Of a DNA stretch of 64,000 nt, positions 33,501-48,500 are shown piece by piece (position 1 is the stretch's first letter; each line of letters starts with the position of its first letter). The notes beneath the pieces are model-generated. The model was not told the origin of the DNA and made no database searches. It saw only the letters and a program-made list of their open reading frames with translations. The position numbers and the translations under genes are program-made. Source of the DNA: Onthophagus taurus (Eukaryota; Arthropoda; Insecta; Coleoptera; Scarabaeidae); the NCBI RefSeq assembly GCF_036711975.1, contig NC_091968.1, positions 17,918,001-17,982,000 of the forward strand. Reading direction: 5' to 3'.

Positions 33501-36500
33501 ATAATGCAATACTTGATTATGCAAAAAATAGAAGATAAAGATAAACGAACTTAAATCCGTACAAATAAACTGCAAAAAGAAACCATTGTCCCATAGAGAG
33601 CAACGCGAAATATGGAGGCATGACTTTAGACACCAAATTTAGGGGGGAAAGAGCATGTAAGAAGTACGTTTCCATACTTCTTAATGCTTTATTTTAGAAT
33701 CGTTGCAAAATTGTTTTATTGCTTTGTTTGCTTTGCCCAGTGTTATACTCCGTAAACCCAGACTACCATCCGTGCCAAAAGACAAGGCCCCTCACTTTAG
33801 AGATCTATATCTTCGCAACCGCTCGATGAAAAAAATTGCGGTTAAGTTTGCTGTAATCACTGAACGTTTCTACGTAAGATGTAGATTATGTAGAAAATTT
33901 TTAGTTCTGCGGTTCTTTTTATCGCGAATTAACTGAAAAACGTACCCAATTTTGGAGGTTGACGGGTGGTAAAATGATATGTTCTTAATGAGGGGCATAC
34001 TTTATTTTTTCAATATTCCATATAGTTTCGCAGTTAAGTAGGATTCGGTTATAATATGTCAAATAATTACGTTTGTCGACTCCCGTTATCAGTTTTTTAA
34101 AGTTATGTCTCTCTAATTCTTTTAGAGTGATTTAGAGAAAAGGAAGAGAAATCCAATCGGAAAAGAGATGGTGCTGTTGTGTGATCTAGACAGGACGTCG
34201 CGTCTTTATTTCTTTATGTAGGTAAAAGAAAAGCGCGACGTCCTGTCTGGAATGCTTCGTAGGGTTAGCTCCTTTCTATGTAATGTTTTGGCTGAGAGTT
34301 GGAATAATTGGAGGGTGATCTGAGTCCATGTTTTTGATGGTATGGAAGTCTATCAAATGTGGTATTTTATTGTGGTGCCAGTATGTTGACTTTTCAGTAG
34401 GCAATACAACGCGTTTGTACACTTTTATAGCTTCGTAGATTTTTTTTGTTTGTTTTTGTGCGTTGTCCATAAAAGCAAAGCATAACAAAACTAGAAGACA
34501 TTAATGGATATATAATCTAGTTTTAAATAAATCAATTTTTGTAATAAAAAAATCAATTCGAAAACATGGAAACTAAATTTATTAAGAATAATTTTCGAGA
34601 AAATCAATAAATCAAATTCAATCGAGTAGAAGTTCTCGATAACGAAACAAACTCTCACCATATAATCCAGGTATTTTTTTTAAGTCACAATCTCTCATAT
34701 GACATTCTCTTATTGCATCATCAAGTGTCCAAACTATCATATCAAAACAAAAAAAATATAACACTAATCTCGTTAAGATAAGAAAATCTTGAATTAGAAA
34801 AAAATATAAGCTAGCAACAGTTACAAAAATAATTAATTTAAATCACAGATAACAAATTTTTTTTTTCATTGCCAATTTGCTGACTTTACGTCAGAGTCGA
34901 GCCCACCAACATTCTTTTGCATTCGGACACACCTCCATAACGAAAACACGTGATTTTCGCGCCATTGACATCATCAGGTAAAATGCGAAACCGGTTCAAG
35001 GCTTTTTAAGCTCATTGACTTATTTATTAATAAATTAAAATTTATGATTCAATCGTTAGTTTTATTACAAAGTTTTTAAAATGAAAATTTTTCACAACAT
35101 CCAAGTTTAAAAATAAAGGATGGCGTGTCACATCACGTGGGACACGTGATTACTTATCTCGAAAAAAATAACCGCTTGAAACCGCATTTTCTAAAAGATA
35201 TAAATGGGATTTTTTTAAACGAGTTAATTAGTATGTAAGTTGTGGTGTTGAACGTTTCGTTTTGTGAATGAATGAGTAAAAATAAAATTAATTATTAACT
35301 TAATTAGATTAATTGATAAAAATATTATATTTATCATCGATGACCTTAGCGGTTTAAAGCCAACGATATCATTTCTAAATTGATTTCAACAAATTTTTAT
35401 TGCAACTTTCCAAAAATTGAAAGATTATTTTTAAGATAAAAACGTGTGCCAAAATTTTCATCTTTCTATGTTTTTCATTTTCGTTATCTTCTTACAAAAC
35501 AAATTATACTCACCAATAAATCCTTTTTTAGCCAATTCTAAAGCAAACCTCCTAGTAATTTTCTCCAACTCGTGATCGGAATATTCCTTAGGATTAATTT
35601 TAATGCCTGCCTTCGCTCCACCGAACGGAACGTCAACGCAGGCACATTTGAAGGTCATCAAAGCGGAGAGGGCCTTCACTTCATCCCGAGAAACATCCAT
35701 CGAATAACGAATACCTGGAAACGAAGGAAAAAAAGAAAATTAGTTAAAAAAAAAGAAAAGAAATAGATTTGGATCTAGAAAATAATGGGGTCAGTGGTGG
35801 AGTTGGGGTTATTTTTAGAATCAGACGACGACGAATACGTTTATGTAATTTGAGGGATCTGAGGCTGGTTTCGGTTTGGTTGCTAGTGCCAAAAGATTTG
35901 AACTATTTTAACTCTTTCTTACTCGTGATCGAGCCCGTTGTTGTTCTTGATTATCGTGCTGTTTATTGCTCTACGGTTCGGTTGAAGGACAAACTTTAAA
36001 ATTACGTTCAAAGAAAATTGAAAGGTTAAGGACGGTTTAAATTACAAAAATTTATTTGATATAAAAAAGTGTTGTTATATCTTAATTTGAAACTAAAAGA
36101 TAATATATATATAACATTTTATATAGAGTTAATTCCGCTTAATTGGAACATTGCATATTCAGGTAATCGTTTATTTAGGACAAATTAAAAAAAAACTATA
36201 ATCAAATAATAAAATTTGACAATTAATACATATTTGAATCTCTTAAATATAATTGGCCAATATTAGATATTTTAGCCATATTCTAACCTCATAATCCAAA
36301 CAAATATGTTTAGAAGAAATATGAAGAAATATATTCAGCGGCATAAAAAACGCATCACCTAGTATGATGACCACTTTCAAACTGAGATAACTTTTGAACG
36401 TATTGATCGATTTGAATAAGGGTTTTTTTTATTTGGAAGGTCTAGCATTTGTCAATTTTCTGTAGATGCCTTCCCCATTTTGGCGCTCTTCAATTTCAGC

Positions 36501-39500
36501 AATGGTTAATAACGCTAATGCGTGTTTTCTTCCTACACTTTAAAGCTTGCTGTGGAGTGCATCGACAAAAGAAATTAATTTTAAACACAAGTAGCTTATA
36601 GTCTCGTCTGTTCTGATCACCTCTATTTTTTGTTCAACTTCCTATTATTATCAACACCAAAGTTACAAGGTCTAAAGGATAACGCAGCTTCTTGGCAGCA
36701 CCATCAGAAATTAAACCAAGACATGAAAATTGATGGAATTGACGGCGTTGACTGTTGCTAGACAAGAAAAATGCCTTTAAGTTCTGCGAAAGTTGCTCAG
36801 GCAGTTGCTTTGGTGGAAGATAGACGCAACACTCGTTATGCTGCTCGCGTTCTTGATGCGATACAGAGTACAGTTTGTTGCGCCATTCAAAGATTTCGGA
36901 AGACTGGCACCTTCAACAGACGACCTGGGCCAGGAAGAAGACGTACAATCCCGTAATGATCGATACATTGTAACGACCGTGTTAAGAAATCGACATACCA
37001 CAGTGAACTTTGGCAGAGTTTCCGGTCGATGGGTATTGTTAGTGTCAGGCAACGGACAATTCCTGAATCTATAAGCAACGCCGATCAAGTTAATTACTCG
37101 ATGCACAGATCAGTGCGTTGGGTGACGCCAATTTAATTCGGCATTATCAATCTAATCTCTTCCCTGGTGTCATCGAATCACTGTCCTTTTCTCTCGCTTC
37201 GGAAGAGAAAATACTGGATATTCTTTGTAACATTAAGACAACTACAGTTGGAGTTGACGGTATTAGTGTTAAAATGTTGAATATGTTGTCCAACAATTAT
37301 ATATCATATTGTGAACTATTGCCTTGAATTGTCTGTCTTTCCTGACTCTTGGAAGATTGCTCAAGTCACGCCAATTCCAAAAACATCCAGCCCTCGGGAA
37401 CTTAAACATCTCCGTCTCATAAGTATTTTGCCTATATTGTACAAGATTCTGAAAAAAGTAGTAGCTACTAGACTTACCCAGCATCTAAATAAATTTAATA
37501 TTCTATCAATCCGTTAGCCTGGTTTTCGTTCAAGACGACAGCCCTTCTCGATGTCACGGATGATATTTTCCATGTAATTGACCAAAAAATGGCCACGATC
37601 CTGATTTTCTGAATGGCATCACTCATATGCGTATGTTGTTTTTGTATTTTGGAGGATACTTGCCTCAACAAAAACATGAAATTCTCTTTAGTCATTCTTA
37701 AATGATTAAAAAATGCTTGCTCATCTTGATGGCATAATTCTCTAATTAAAGTACTAGACGCACCTAGGTTATTTCTACGTGCAATCCACGATCTAACCCA
37801 GCAACTATGTTTTCGCTTTTTTTTTTGTTAATAACGTGTGCAGTTCCAAGGAGCACATTTGGACTACCATATTGATTCCAGCGCGAAGTACATCACTTGA
37901 CGCCTTTTTTATTACTGTGCCAGTACACAATTATAACATTTATGTGGAAACAACTTCTGGCGCCAGCTAATTGGCGTCAGTAATCCGTGCATGTGGAAAC
38001 TTAGCTTAACGCATAGTCGCAAAAGAAACTTTCATTTCCACTATCAACAAAGAAATTAAAATGTTTCTGAATGATGACCAAAAATTAGTGTGGAACAATA
38101 TGATGTTTCCAAAAACGTGGAGGACACCACTAAGCATAGGGTGGAAGTGTACCTTAATGGCTTTATATCTCTAGGGCTGGGTCTGGAAATATGGTTCTTA
38201 TGTAGGGGAGAGGTTGTCACACGGGTTGGTTATCCCAAGTGTAAGTTCTCAGTCACTACTACCACCTGAGGTATTTGACTCAAACTACTAAGTGTTTACA
38301 TCATTACGAGTGTGTGTACGCAGTTTAAAGTGCCGTATGACAATTCTACGGATTTTATTGGTTCTTTTGTGTTTTTGCATCCGTAAGTATTTTTAGAATG
38401 ATATCTCTGAATATTCACTTTTTATTCAATGAAGTCAGTGTCTTAACTACTTTTCTATGATTCTATAACTTTGTGTGATGTTACTTTGTATCAAATTTAA
38501 AGTTAGGTTATATGGTACTTTCGCCAAATCGTGATTTGCTTGAAATGCCTGTTCAGGGCTGGTTGTCAAAAAAAGACAAACCGAGGAGAAACTGCTCCAG
38601 ACATCGTGCTGACAGCAGTGAAGAAAGTAAAAAAAGAGGAATTATCAATTTGTAAAGTTGCAGCTGATTATCAAATCAACTATCGAACTTTAACAAGATA
38701 TTGCAAGAAAATTTCTCAGGAAGAAATCGACGATGAAAAGAGAGTCCTGCCTTCGATAATCGTTGGTTATTTTCCAAAGAGAAATGGTTCTCTGATTTCT
38801 TGGAAAGACTCTTTCCTTACGAAAATCAGAGGCAACCAGCTTAGCACGTGTTTCAAGCTTCAACAGAACAAATATGGAATCTTTTTTCAACAATTTGGCA
38901 ACAGTTCTTGGAAGGTATCATTTTCAACCTCATGAAATGTGGAACATGGACGAAAATGTAGTTAGTTCAGTTCAGAGACCAGATAGAATCGTTGCTCGTA
39001 AATCCCGACAAGTTAGTAACTTTGGCTTGTGCTATTTCTACGATTGGCAACCATACCCCACGATTCTTCGTTTTCCCAAGAGTCAAATATGAAACTGCAC
39101 ATAAATCCGGGTGTATACAAGAAGCCGGTTTCGCCCTATTTTTACAACATTTCCATGAGCACGCGAAAAGCACACCTCAGAAACCATGTCTGCTTCTTCT
39201 TGATGATAATCATGGTTCCCACCTTAACATAGAGGGTTCCCACCTTAACATAGACTCAACTTTGCTAAATCAAATAGAATCATCATCTAATCGTTTCCCG
39301 CATTGTTCCCACAAGCTCCAGCCACTTGACCGCACTGTTTATGGACCATTTAAGACATTTTTTAACTCTGCTTGTAACGATTGGATGATTCACAACCCGG
39401 GGAAAACGATGACTATTTATGATATTCCACAGCTCGTTTCTCGCGCATATCCACTTGCGATAAAACCAACTAATATTTTATCAGGATTTCGGTGTACGCG

Positions 39501-42500
39501 ATTATATCCAATCGTGACATCTTCACCCATGTGGATTTTGCACCAAGCTATGTCACCAACAGAGAGCAACCTGAAAACCAGTTTCCAGAGAAGCCTCCAG
39601 ATAACTCATTTGAACCTCAACCAGGGCCGAGCAATGTATAAATAACAACTCCTGAATGTACTTAAGAAAATGTACAGGACTGTTGCAAAATTAACCTAAC
39701 TGATAATTTTATCATGATAACGATCCTAATCGTATTCTTGCTTAAATCCTTATACAATGTATCAATGGATCATTTATGTCGTTCCGCATCTTCTTTAAAC
39801 TCCATCTAAATCACATGACGTCAACCCTATAGAAAAACCATAGGCACACTTAAAAATGGGAAATTTGAAATAACGATATTTGCTTCAAACTTAGATAACT
39901 AAATGTTAGATTTGCTTACAAATATTTTCTATCAGTCTATGCAACTTGTATTTATAATCTGTACTTATAATATCTTAACCGGATAAAGTTATCAACATTT
40001 TAGTAAAAGAGAGGAAATTATGAAGGCTTTAGAAATCAAGTCTTTCTGGAAAAGTTTCAGTTTGTTATAGAAGCTAAAAACACCCAGTGCTAAATCAGAA
40101 ATAAGTTTATCATTGTCCTTGTAGGGATAAATTTAATGATTAATAGATATAATCAATTGGCATCTTCAAGTTTTGGGATAGATTTCCCTTTTTCAATAAT
40201 AAATTGTTTGATTGGTTCTAGTAAATTGAAAAATTCTTAGCACATTGCTTACTAAGAACCATCTTACTCCACAAAACCAGGATACGTCATATGGAAACTC
40301 ATCAAAATTAGAATATATTGGAATATATCGGTATTTAAAAGTGCCAGAAGCCCATTAATAGGACCTCTCATAGCTGAAGCAAAATCAGTTGCGACGCTAA
40401 TTAACTTTTCGGTACAGAATGTTTACCTTTCAGAATGTCGTATCCTTTAGAACAATAAAGTCCAATAGTTCTCCTTCCTTTCACATTTACATTATTTGTT
40501 ACATAACGCACAAATACAGCTAGTTATGGTTTATGGGCAATGTCCTTAGATTCATCTCAGACAAAGTTAATGCTGAACAGTTCATCAAATAAAAACTCAA
40601 ACAGACACCTGAGGACTAATGCAAACCATCAAAAGTAAAAGGATACCATCTCAATGGAAGTGCAGCATATTGATACCAATTTTCAAGAAGGGTCAAAGAA
40701 GAGACAAACCCAAGTAATTATAAAGAAATTACCCTGTTGAGTTTTATGCAAAAATTGATGACCAGAATGCTATCAGAAGAAATAACAGCTACTGGGATTC
40801 AAAAAAAAAAAAGTTAACTATAGATGCAATCTTCGTTTTCCGTTAAATAACTAAGGTCATTTGATAGGGTGAGACTAATTGACGTATTTACCTTGATGGA
40901 AAAACACATACACCTAAACATTGTGGCACTTGTAAGCGAAATGAATACTGGTCATTCAGACTTTTGTAAGAACGGATTCCCGAAAGGCGTACAAATTGCA
41001 ACTAGAGTGATGCAAGGATATCGCTTCAACCCGGCTCTATTCAATTTAGGGATGACCGAAATGATGCAGCCTTAATCTCTAAAGACGCAGATAGCCTCTA
41101 AAGGATGTTGTTTACTAAAGTACAGTCCCACCAATATCCAAAGAACCAAGAAAGTATAAATTAGCGGTTTATAATCGATCCATGGACAGGTTATGCGGTT
41201 GAAACATCACTGACTAAACACCATTAGTAATAGGGACCTGAAAGAAGATGTCAGAATACAAACCACGTGAGCAGCCGTGGTATGGGAATGCCTGCAGGAT
41301 GTAATATGGAGGAACAAATGCTTACAAACAAAAAGTAAGACGAATGACATACGCCATTGAAACAAGAGGTAAAAAAACATTACAACTAATGATTCCTAAA
41401 TAATTCCTGGAAATATTGATTAATCAACTTCCGATTAAGAACCCTCATAGAGTGAAGGAGCTAAAAATTTTATGATTCAATTCGCTATTGAGCGAAATAA
41501 GGGAATTCTTTATAAAGATGGAGAAAGACCCAGTTATACTCTTACTTTTTGCCAATAGCTTCCTGAAAAAGACGAGATTGGGGAAAAGCTTTATTACATC
41601 CAATATTGTTATTTCGACATCTAGATTGCAACTTAGCGCAAGGAAGATCTCCACACTAAATCGAACTGCTTTAAATGTCAACGTTGTAAAGTTAGCTCCT
41701 GATTTTCCAGACTCCAGTTAATCTCCTAACCACGATTCCTCAGTGATGTCAATGAAGGCAGTTCCCGTAGTGAAGTGAGGTGTAACATTTCCTGGGAATG
41801 GCCGTAGTTCTTTCTCTTACATTCTTAGATAGAGTTAATATATTAAGATTAGGTTTTTGCTTTTTTGCTTGAAAATTTGATTTATTTCAAGTCAACGTCT
41901 TTCTGAAACAACGCACAATCAACAATATCTTGTTGAGAAACTTAAATCCTACTATTCAATAATTAATAATTGTTTTTGGTTTTTCTTAACATTGTGTTGA
42001 TTTAGATGAAAATACTTTTTTCTATACTTTTTCAATGTTATATTTATTTAAGTTCTCTATTCGACATGTTTCGAGGATCCAGTCCTCTTCTTCAGGAAAA
42101 TTCGTCAATTTTTGAATAAAAGATAACCATATCTCTCGGATTACGAAACATGTCGAATAGAAAACTTAAATAAATATAACATTGAAAAAGTATAGAAAAA
42201 AGTATTTTCATCTATTCAATAATTGGCCTTATTGGATGTCAACTCGATTAATTAATCTCTTAAATTAAGTAGATTCCAAGATTTCCTCTAAAACTCCTTC
42301 TGGGTCCCGGTCTCCTCCACAATTCTCCTCCAATTACCCTAGTTCAAGACCACTGTTTTTCTCGCATTAACATCTTGTACAGAATTATTTTTATTGTTTT
42401 ACTTAGATGTAAGGACTTTTGTTTGTGTAAGCCATAGTAGGATCTATTTACTAGAACCAGTCTCCTTTGAAACACAAAATGTTATTTGTATTGTTTATGC

Positions 42501-45500
42501 CATCCCAAATATACGAAGTCTTCTCATCCCACGTTCTCAAAATTGTTAGATTTTGATTTATTCGGCTTACCCCACTATGTACTTTGCTTTTGCTTCGTTT
42601 ATTGAGACACATCTCTTGTACCTTCTATACTTCTGAAAGCTTTTCCGTCACTGCGATAGTTCTGCCTATTGTGACAATACCATCTATGTATCTCAGAATT
42701 AGGACTGATTTGACAAGTATTGTCCGCTTCTCTAATTACTTTCTTCACCGGCGAATGGCTTAATTCTTTCTACCAGTTTCGTCGTGAACACTTTGTATGT
42801 TACGTTGAGCTACGGTTCTGTAATTTCTTAAATCCAATTGACTCAGTTGATACATTACCTCTATGTTCTATTCTGTTGGAAGCGTTTCTTCTTGCCATAT
42901 TATTGTTATCTCGTCTGAACCTCAACTCTTGTTATTTTTTTGTTATATCATTGACTTCCTCGAATCCTGATGGTACTTTAAGGAACGTCCCTGGGATGTT
43001 TGTAATTTCCTCTTTCATCTCTCTGTAATTCTACGTGGATCGTTTAATATGTTCTCTCCTTTATCTTTGCTCACTCTCAGGGTAGATGCAGAAATCTTAA
43101 AGAAGTTTATGAAAAAAATGCATAGAAAGATTTCGGTAACTATATGCTTAATGTTTTAGACTTTAGACCATACTCCTTGATAGATTACCTATTAACCAAC
43201 GTTATTATCTGTTATAGTCAGCAATACGAACAACTATAAGAAAGATGGTGGCATACGCTGAGTGAAGATGGAGAAATTTATGTTCTTATTCATTTAAATA
43301 TATACAGAATTCCTAGGAAATTAACGACGGGCAAAGGGACTTTGCGAAATCACTCAATCCAATGCTTCATCCATTACCTATAGTTTCTTGGAAGTTAGGC
43401 TATAAGATGCTAAATACTCAATTTCTATCGATTTAAATCTTCTTTGATGTCTTTACCAGTAAAGAATTGTATCATTTCAAAGATAATCATACAATCTTAT
43501 ATTATTATAAATATTCCCGAACGAATGAAATAGTTTAAAAGAATTTTTAAAGTTAAATTAGCTTCAAAACAATGCAGCTTAAATCATTGTATAACTTTTT
43601 GCCGTCCGAAAATACGCTCTCCGGTCCTGTTTAGAGGACGTTTTTGAGCGCTGTTTTTAAAAATAACCGATCCGACCGATCGTTCATTTAGAAACATTCG
43701 AGAATTTATCAACAACTTTTACTAGTTAGCAGACACCTGTACTACTTTTAAAAATACATATTTAAAAATTTTAATGAACGCTTTATATAAATTAAGTCGA
43801 AAAAGCTATTTTTAAGAAACCGTATTAGTTATTAATATTCATCTTTCAAAATGACACCTTCAAGGCTTTTTTTCAGTAATTATTTAACAACCTTTATTAA
43901 AAGTTGACATTTAAAAACCAAAACACCTGTGAATTTAGTACTTAAAAAGTTATAACTGTAAATGTCATTTATTTATATTAAAAATTGTTGATTCAAAATT
44001 TCTAAAATTTATATTAACTTTGTTATGTCTAATTAAATATAATTGATGACGAATACAATTAGGACAAAATTGTTTCAAAAACGACGAAATTAAATTTAAA
44101 ATTCAACAAACAACGTTAAAACCGTCTATTTTTTCTCCATTTCAAGGATATTTTTGCCATCAGAGCTCTAACGTTTCAAATTAACGCCATAAATTACTTA
44201 TTGTTGGTTACACTTTGTTTGAATTTGTTCAACTTGAACAAACACATTGTTATGTAACGATTTTTTCTCTTTTCTTTTACTTATTTAGCGTAAATTTTTG
44301 AAATGAATCTAAATGAATGCATACTTGAGCTAGTTTACGTTATCAATTATCTAGAAACGAAATAAAATAGTTACATATTTAGAAGTGCTGATGGTTATAT
44401 AATTGTTTATCTTCATTCGATGAAGTTGATTTTATCTGGTGGAGTGTTTTGTATGTGGGTTGTGGGCTGAGTAAATAATTAAAGGTTCAGTTCAATCACT
44501 CAATAGATACGGGAATTAGTTTGTTTTGTAAAGGATAATGAACTTTGAATAAGTTAACTCTAATAAGTTAACTTTAATCCTTATATATTTAGATAATTCA
44601 AACTTTGTAATTGATCGCTCCACTTTTTATTATCAATTAATTAAAAATAAATCAAAACGTGATTAAATTATTCGTTGGGGGTCATTTAAAAATATCTATT
44701 TGCTCAGATCGAATCGCCAAGATTTACTACCGTTCCACTTTTAAAATATACTGTTATTATTACTTTATCAGCTTAATATTGTGTAATTGCTTTTGATTTA
44801 TACATTTCACATGCCGTTGGCGCCTTAATCTTTTGCAATTAACAATGATAAAAACATATATTAAAAAATCGGTTTAATAATGTTCTCGATTTTACTTTGT
44901 TTTTGACATTTCTATGGATGTACTATGTATTGATTATATTGCGTGCGTTGTAAGTTCGTAGTAACCTTGATAGTGGGGATCAACGAGCGGATTTAGAATG
45001 ATACATAAATATTGTTTGCATGAATACGTAAAATTGGAGCAATGTGTCATTGACATTGCGAAAATCCCAAAAAAGAATTAAAAGGTTTTTGTACGTTATT
45101 GTGAGGATTCTAAGCTGTAAATAGGATTAAAATTGTTGACTCGAGATTTTAATTACTAAAGTTGTAAAGGAAATTTTTTTTTGAATCGGTTACTACGGCG
45201 TTTCAATATTGATCGCAACGGTACAGCCGCAAAACGTGCCAACATTTTGTTGAATACAAAAATTTTGAGTAACTACACACTGGTAAAAAGACTCCGAACC
45301 TTGGAGACTTTTTAAACATAGTTGTCACACTTTTGAAGCGGTGAATGATGACTTAGACGCATTCAATCCGTTTATTTAAAAATAATGTTGACAGAATTTC
45401 TTCCTTATGTCTGAATATGACCCAAGACTTTCCACGTCTTAATACAAACCTTAATCAAGCAATATCAACATCTGCAGAGTTAGATACAGAGCAGCTAGAG

Positions 45501-48500
45501 AGTTAGTTAGGTTATTTCGCCGTCTCCAAACGCAGGTTGGCAATCCAATTAGTGATTATGACTTTTGATGTTGCTGCTCGGAACAATTCTAGTGTGGTGC
45601 GACCGAGCCAACGGCAAAGATCTTTTAGCCACTAATCTTTTCCTTGGTATATTGCCTTCTATTATTAATCTAAGAATGATACTTCAGTTCAAAAGTTCGA
45701 TATCTTTGATAGCACTTCCACATTGGTTATCCCCTCTGCCAATGCTATTTTTAAGATACATTACAGGATTTATTTTTTTATCTAATAATGGACTCAGACT
45801 CCAGCTTTCTAATCCCAGATATTTATATGAAAGTACTTGATCTACAGAAATATGGTTTAAAAGAAGAGTCTCTTTGTCTTCAAGGTGCTTATTTGAAGAC
45901 CATAGCGTGCGCTGTAGTCTTGCAGTTGCTTCGTACTCTTGGCAAGCACTATTGTGTTATCTGCGTAACGAAGATTGTTCACATTGACATCGTTTATCTG
46001 TATATTTCCACTTCTGAATCGTTTATGGCAACATCAAATATTCCGTGATCTGATACCAATACAAACCAGCTGCTTTTGATGTACGCAGTCGAAGACTTTT
46101 CTGTAATCTACAAAGTATCAAAGACATCGACGTTCATGTCTCTACATCACTGTGTTAGAACCATATAAGGAATATAATATAAAATAGCGAGAGACGCTAT
46201 AAATATAGCTCTCGTGGTTCCATGTTAAAAACGAACCATCTGTCTTTTGCAACATTTTTATATACGTGTTTGTATAATATGCAGAAAAGGTTTCGCGACG
46301 TGTGATATCAAGCTAATCATACTGAGTGGTAATCACCAGATTGTGTGGCGTTAGCTTTTTTAGGTAGACTGATGAAAGTTGATTTGAGCTAATTATCTAA
46401 AATTCTTCCGGTTTCATAGATGGAACTGTTTCTCCAAATATTTTAAGAGTTTCTGCATATATTTGATTTGGCCTGATAAATTTGCCTTTTTTTGGAGTCG
46501 TAAGACTTGTTTAACTTCTTCTTTTGTAATTTTGGGACTTGACTCATTATTTGATACTTGTGTCGCCTGTGGTCATAGGAAATCTCTTCGAATCTGTTTA
46601 TTTAATCCTTTATATTTATTAAGATCTTTATTTTTCTGTAATCTTCTCTAGTACTTTGAAATCAGAAAAATCAGTAGTTTGAGCTGTTCTTAATAAATTG
46701 ATTCCAGTTTATCTTATCGTGCATTCGTTATAATCTAGAGACTTTTTCTGCCACTAGAATTACTAGAAGTGCAAGAGAGTTCTGGGTTCCTCATTAAATA
46801 ATTCGTTTTTGGTAACCGCAAAACACATTCGGTGTTAACAGTGGTATGATAATTGAAATACATGCATTATCAGACGATATGACGATTGTGTGTTCATAAA
46901 AATATTTTAGCACATTTGTCAGCTTTCTGATTTGCTCCCAGTTAAAAGAGGAGAGCATAGCTATGCCTCCATACTCCACACTACAGATTTATTGCTCACT
47001 TTTGCTTTGAAAGTCGTTATCATTAAATCATTAAATATATGCTATTCCACCTGATTTTCATGTCTTGGAGTAAGGGTTGGGTTGATAGATTGACTTTGTC
47101 ACCATTAAATTTTCTGGATGCCTACTTGCTTCGACGAAAGTAACCTACAATTTTTCTACAGGTTTGTATTAATGATTTATTTCGTTCATATAAAAGTTAT
47201 TTTTTATAGAGGTATAGAACTTTTAAATGGAATAAAACAGAGATGAATTTTTTAAATTGACATCAAATTAACTTTATTCGAAAGATAATCTTCTGGCATT
47301 ATAATTTAAATATGACTTCTGGCATATGACCGCCAGGGCTGGCTCGGACGTAGTCTAATCTGGAGGTCCAATTTTCAATGACTTTTTCCAACATTTGTGG
47401 CCGTATATCGGCAATAGCGCGGCGAATGTTGTTCTCCAAGTGGTCAATCGTTTCGGGCTTATCGACGTAGACTAGCGACTTCACATATGCCCACAGAAAA
47501 TCGTCTAGCGGCGTTAAATTGCACGATCTTGAAGGCCAATTCACGGGTCCGAAACGTGAAACTATACGGTTACCAAACGTTTCCTTCAATAAATCAATTA
47601 TGGCACGAGCTGTGTGACATGTTGTGCCGTCTTGTTGAAACCACAGCTCCTGCACATCATGGTTGTTCAATTGATGAACGAAAAAGTCAGTAATCATGGC
47701 TCTATAGCGGTCACCATTAACTGTAACGTTCTGACCAGCATCGTTTTTAAATAAGTACGGACCAATGATTCCGCCAGCCCATAAAGAACACCAAACAGTC
47801 ACTTTTCTGGATGTAACGGTGTCTCAACATACACTTGAAGATTACCATCACTCCAAATACGGCAGTTTTGTTTATTGACATATCCATTCAAACAAAAGTG
47901 AGCTTCATCGCTAAACAAAATTTGCTTATGAAAATTGGGATCAACAATTTCTCCAAAAGAATCCTCCAAAGAAAGTGGCTTCTATGGGTTGCACAAGTAA
48001 AGTTGGTGAAACAGATACATAGAACGAGATACTTGGACAAAACACAGGTGTTTCTAAATGAATATCGGGGTTTTAACACTTTGTGATATTTATTACATGA
48101 GTTAATCTAATAATGGAATGAAAGAGCAACTCAAACCCCAAGTGATAATAATATTCGTAGATAGTATCGTCAGTTTGAAAACACCGGCTGCCTTTATAAA
48201 GGGAAAAGTACGTACGAATCCACATTAAACATCACCTACCCGACATAAGAAATAGGATTGCGGCAGCTGTTGGAACAATTATACAACAAACACTAATCAA
48301 CGTTTAGGAAGAACTGGGTTATCAACTTGAAGTGTGCCGTGTGACAAATGGTGATCACATTGAACACTTGTAAGCTTGTAGGTATAACTGTTTGAGTTAC
48401 TCTTTCATTTCATATATTAATTATGATTTTAAGTTTCATGTAATAAATGCTACAAAGCGTTAAAACTCCGTATTCATTTAGAAACACTGTATTTCAATAA

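Noticed and set aside
34860..35050. GCGAAACCGGTT and CATCATCAGG phrases in Gdh intron 2 suggesting another Penelope-like end
   Set aside because: Only short phrases match, with no arm, ORF or target duplication.
35140..35160. CACGTG boxes as Gdh intronic enhancers
   Set aside because: Two hexamers in a long intron are expected by chance; no cluster or conservation data.
38531..39645. Possible domesticated pogo-derived gene
   Set aside because: Frameshifts between the DNA-binding and catalytic parts and an internal duplication argue against a maintained gene.
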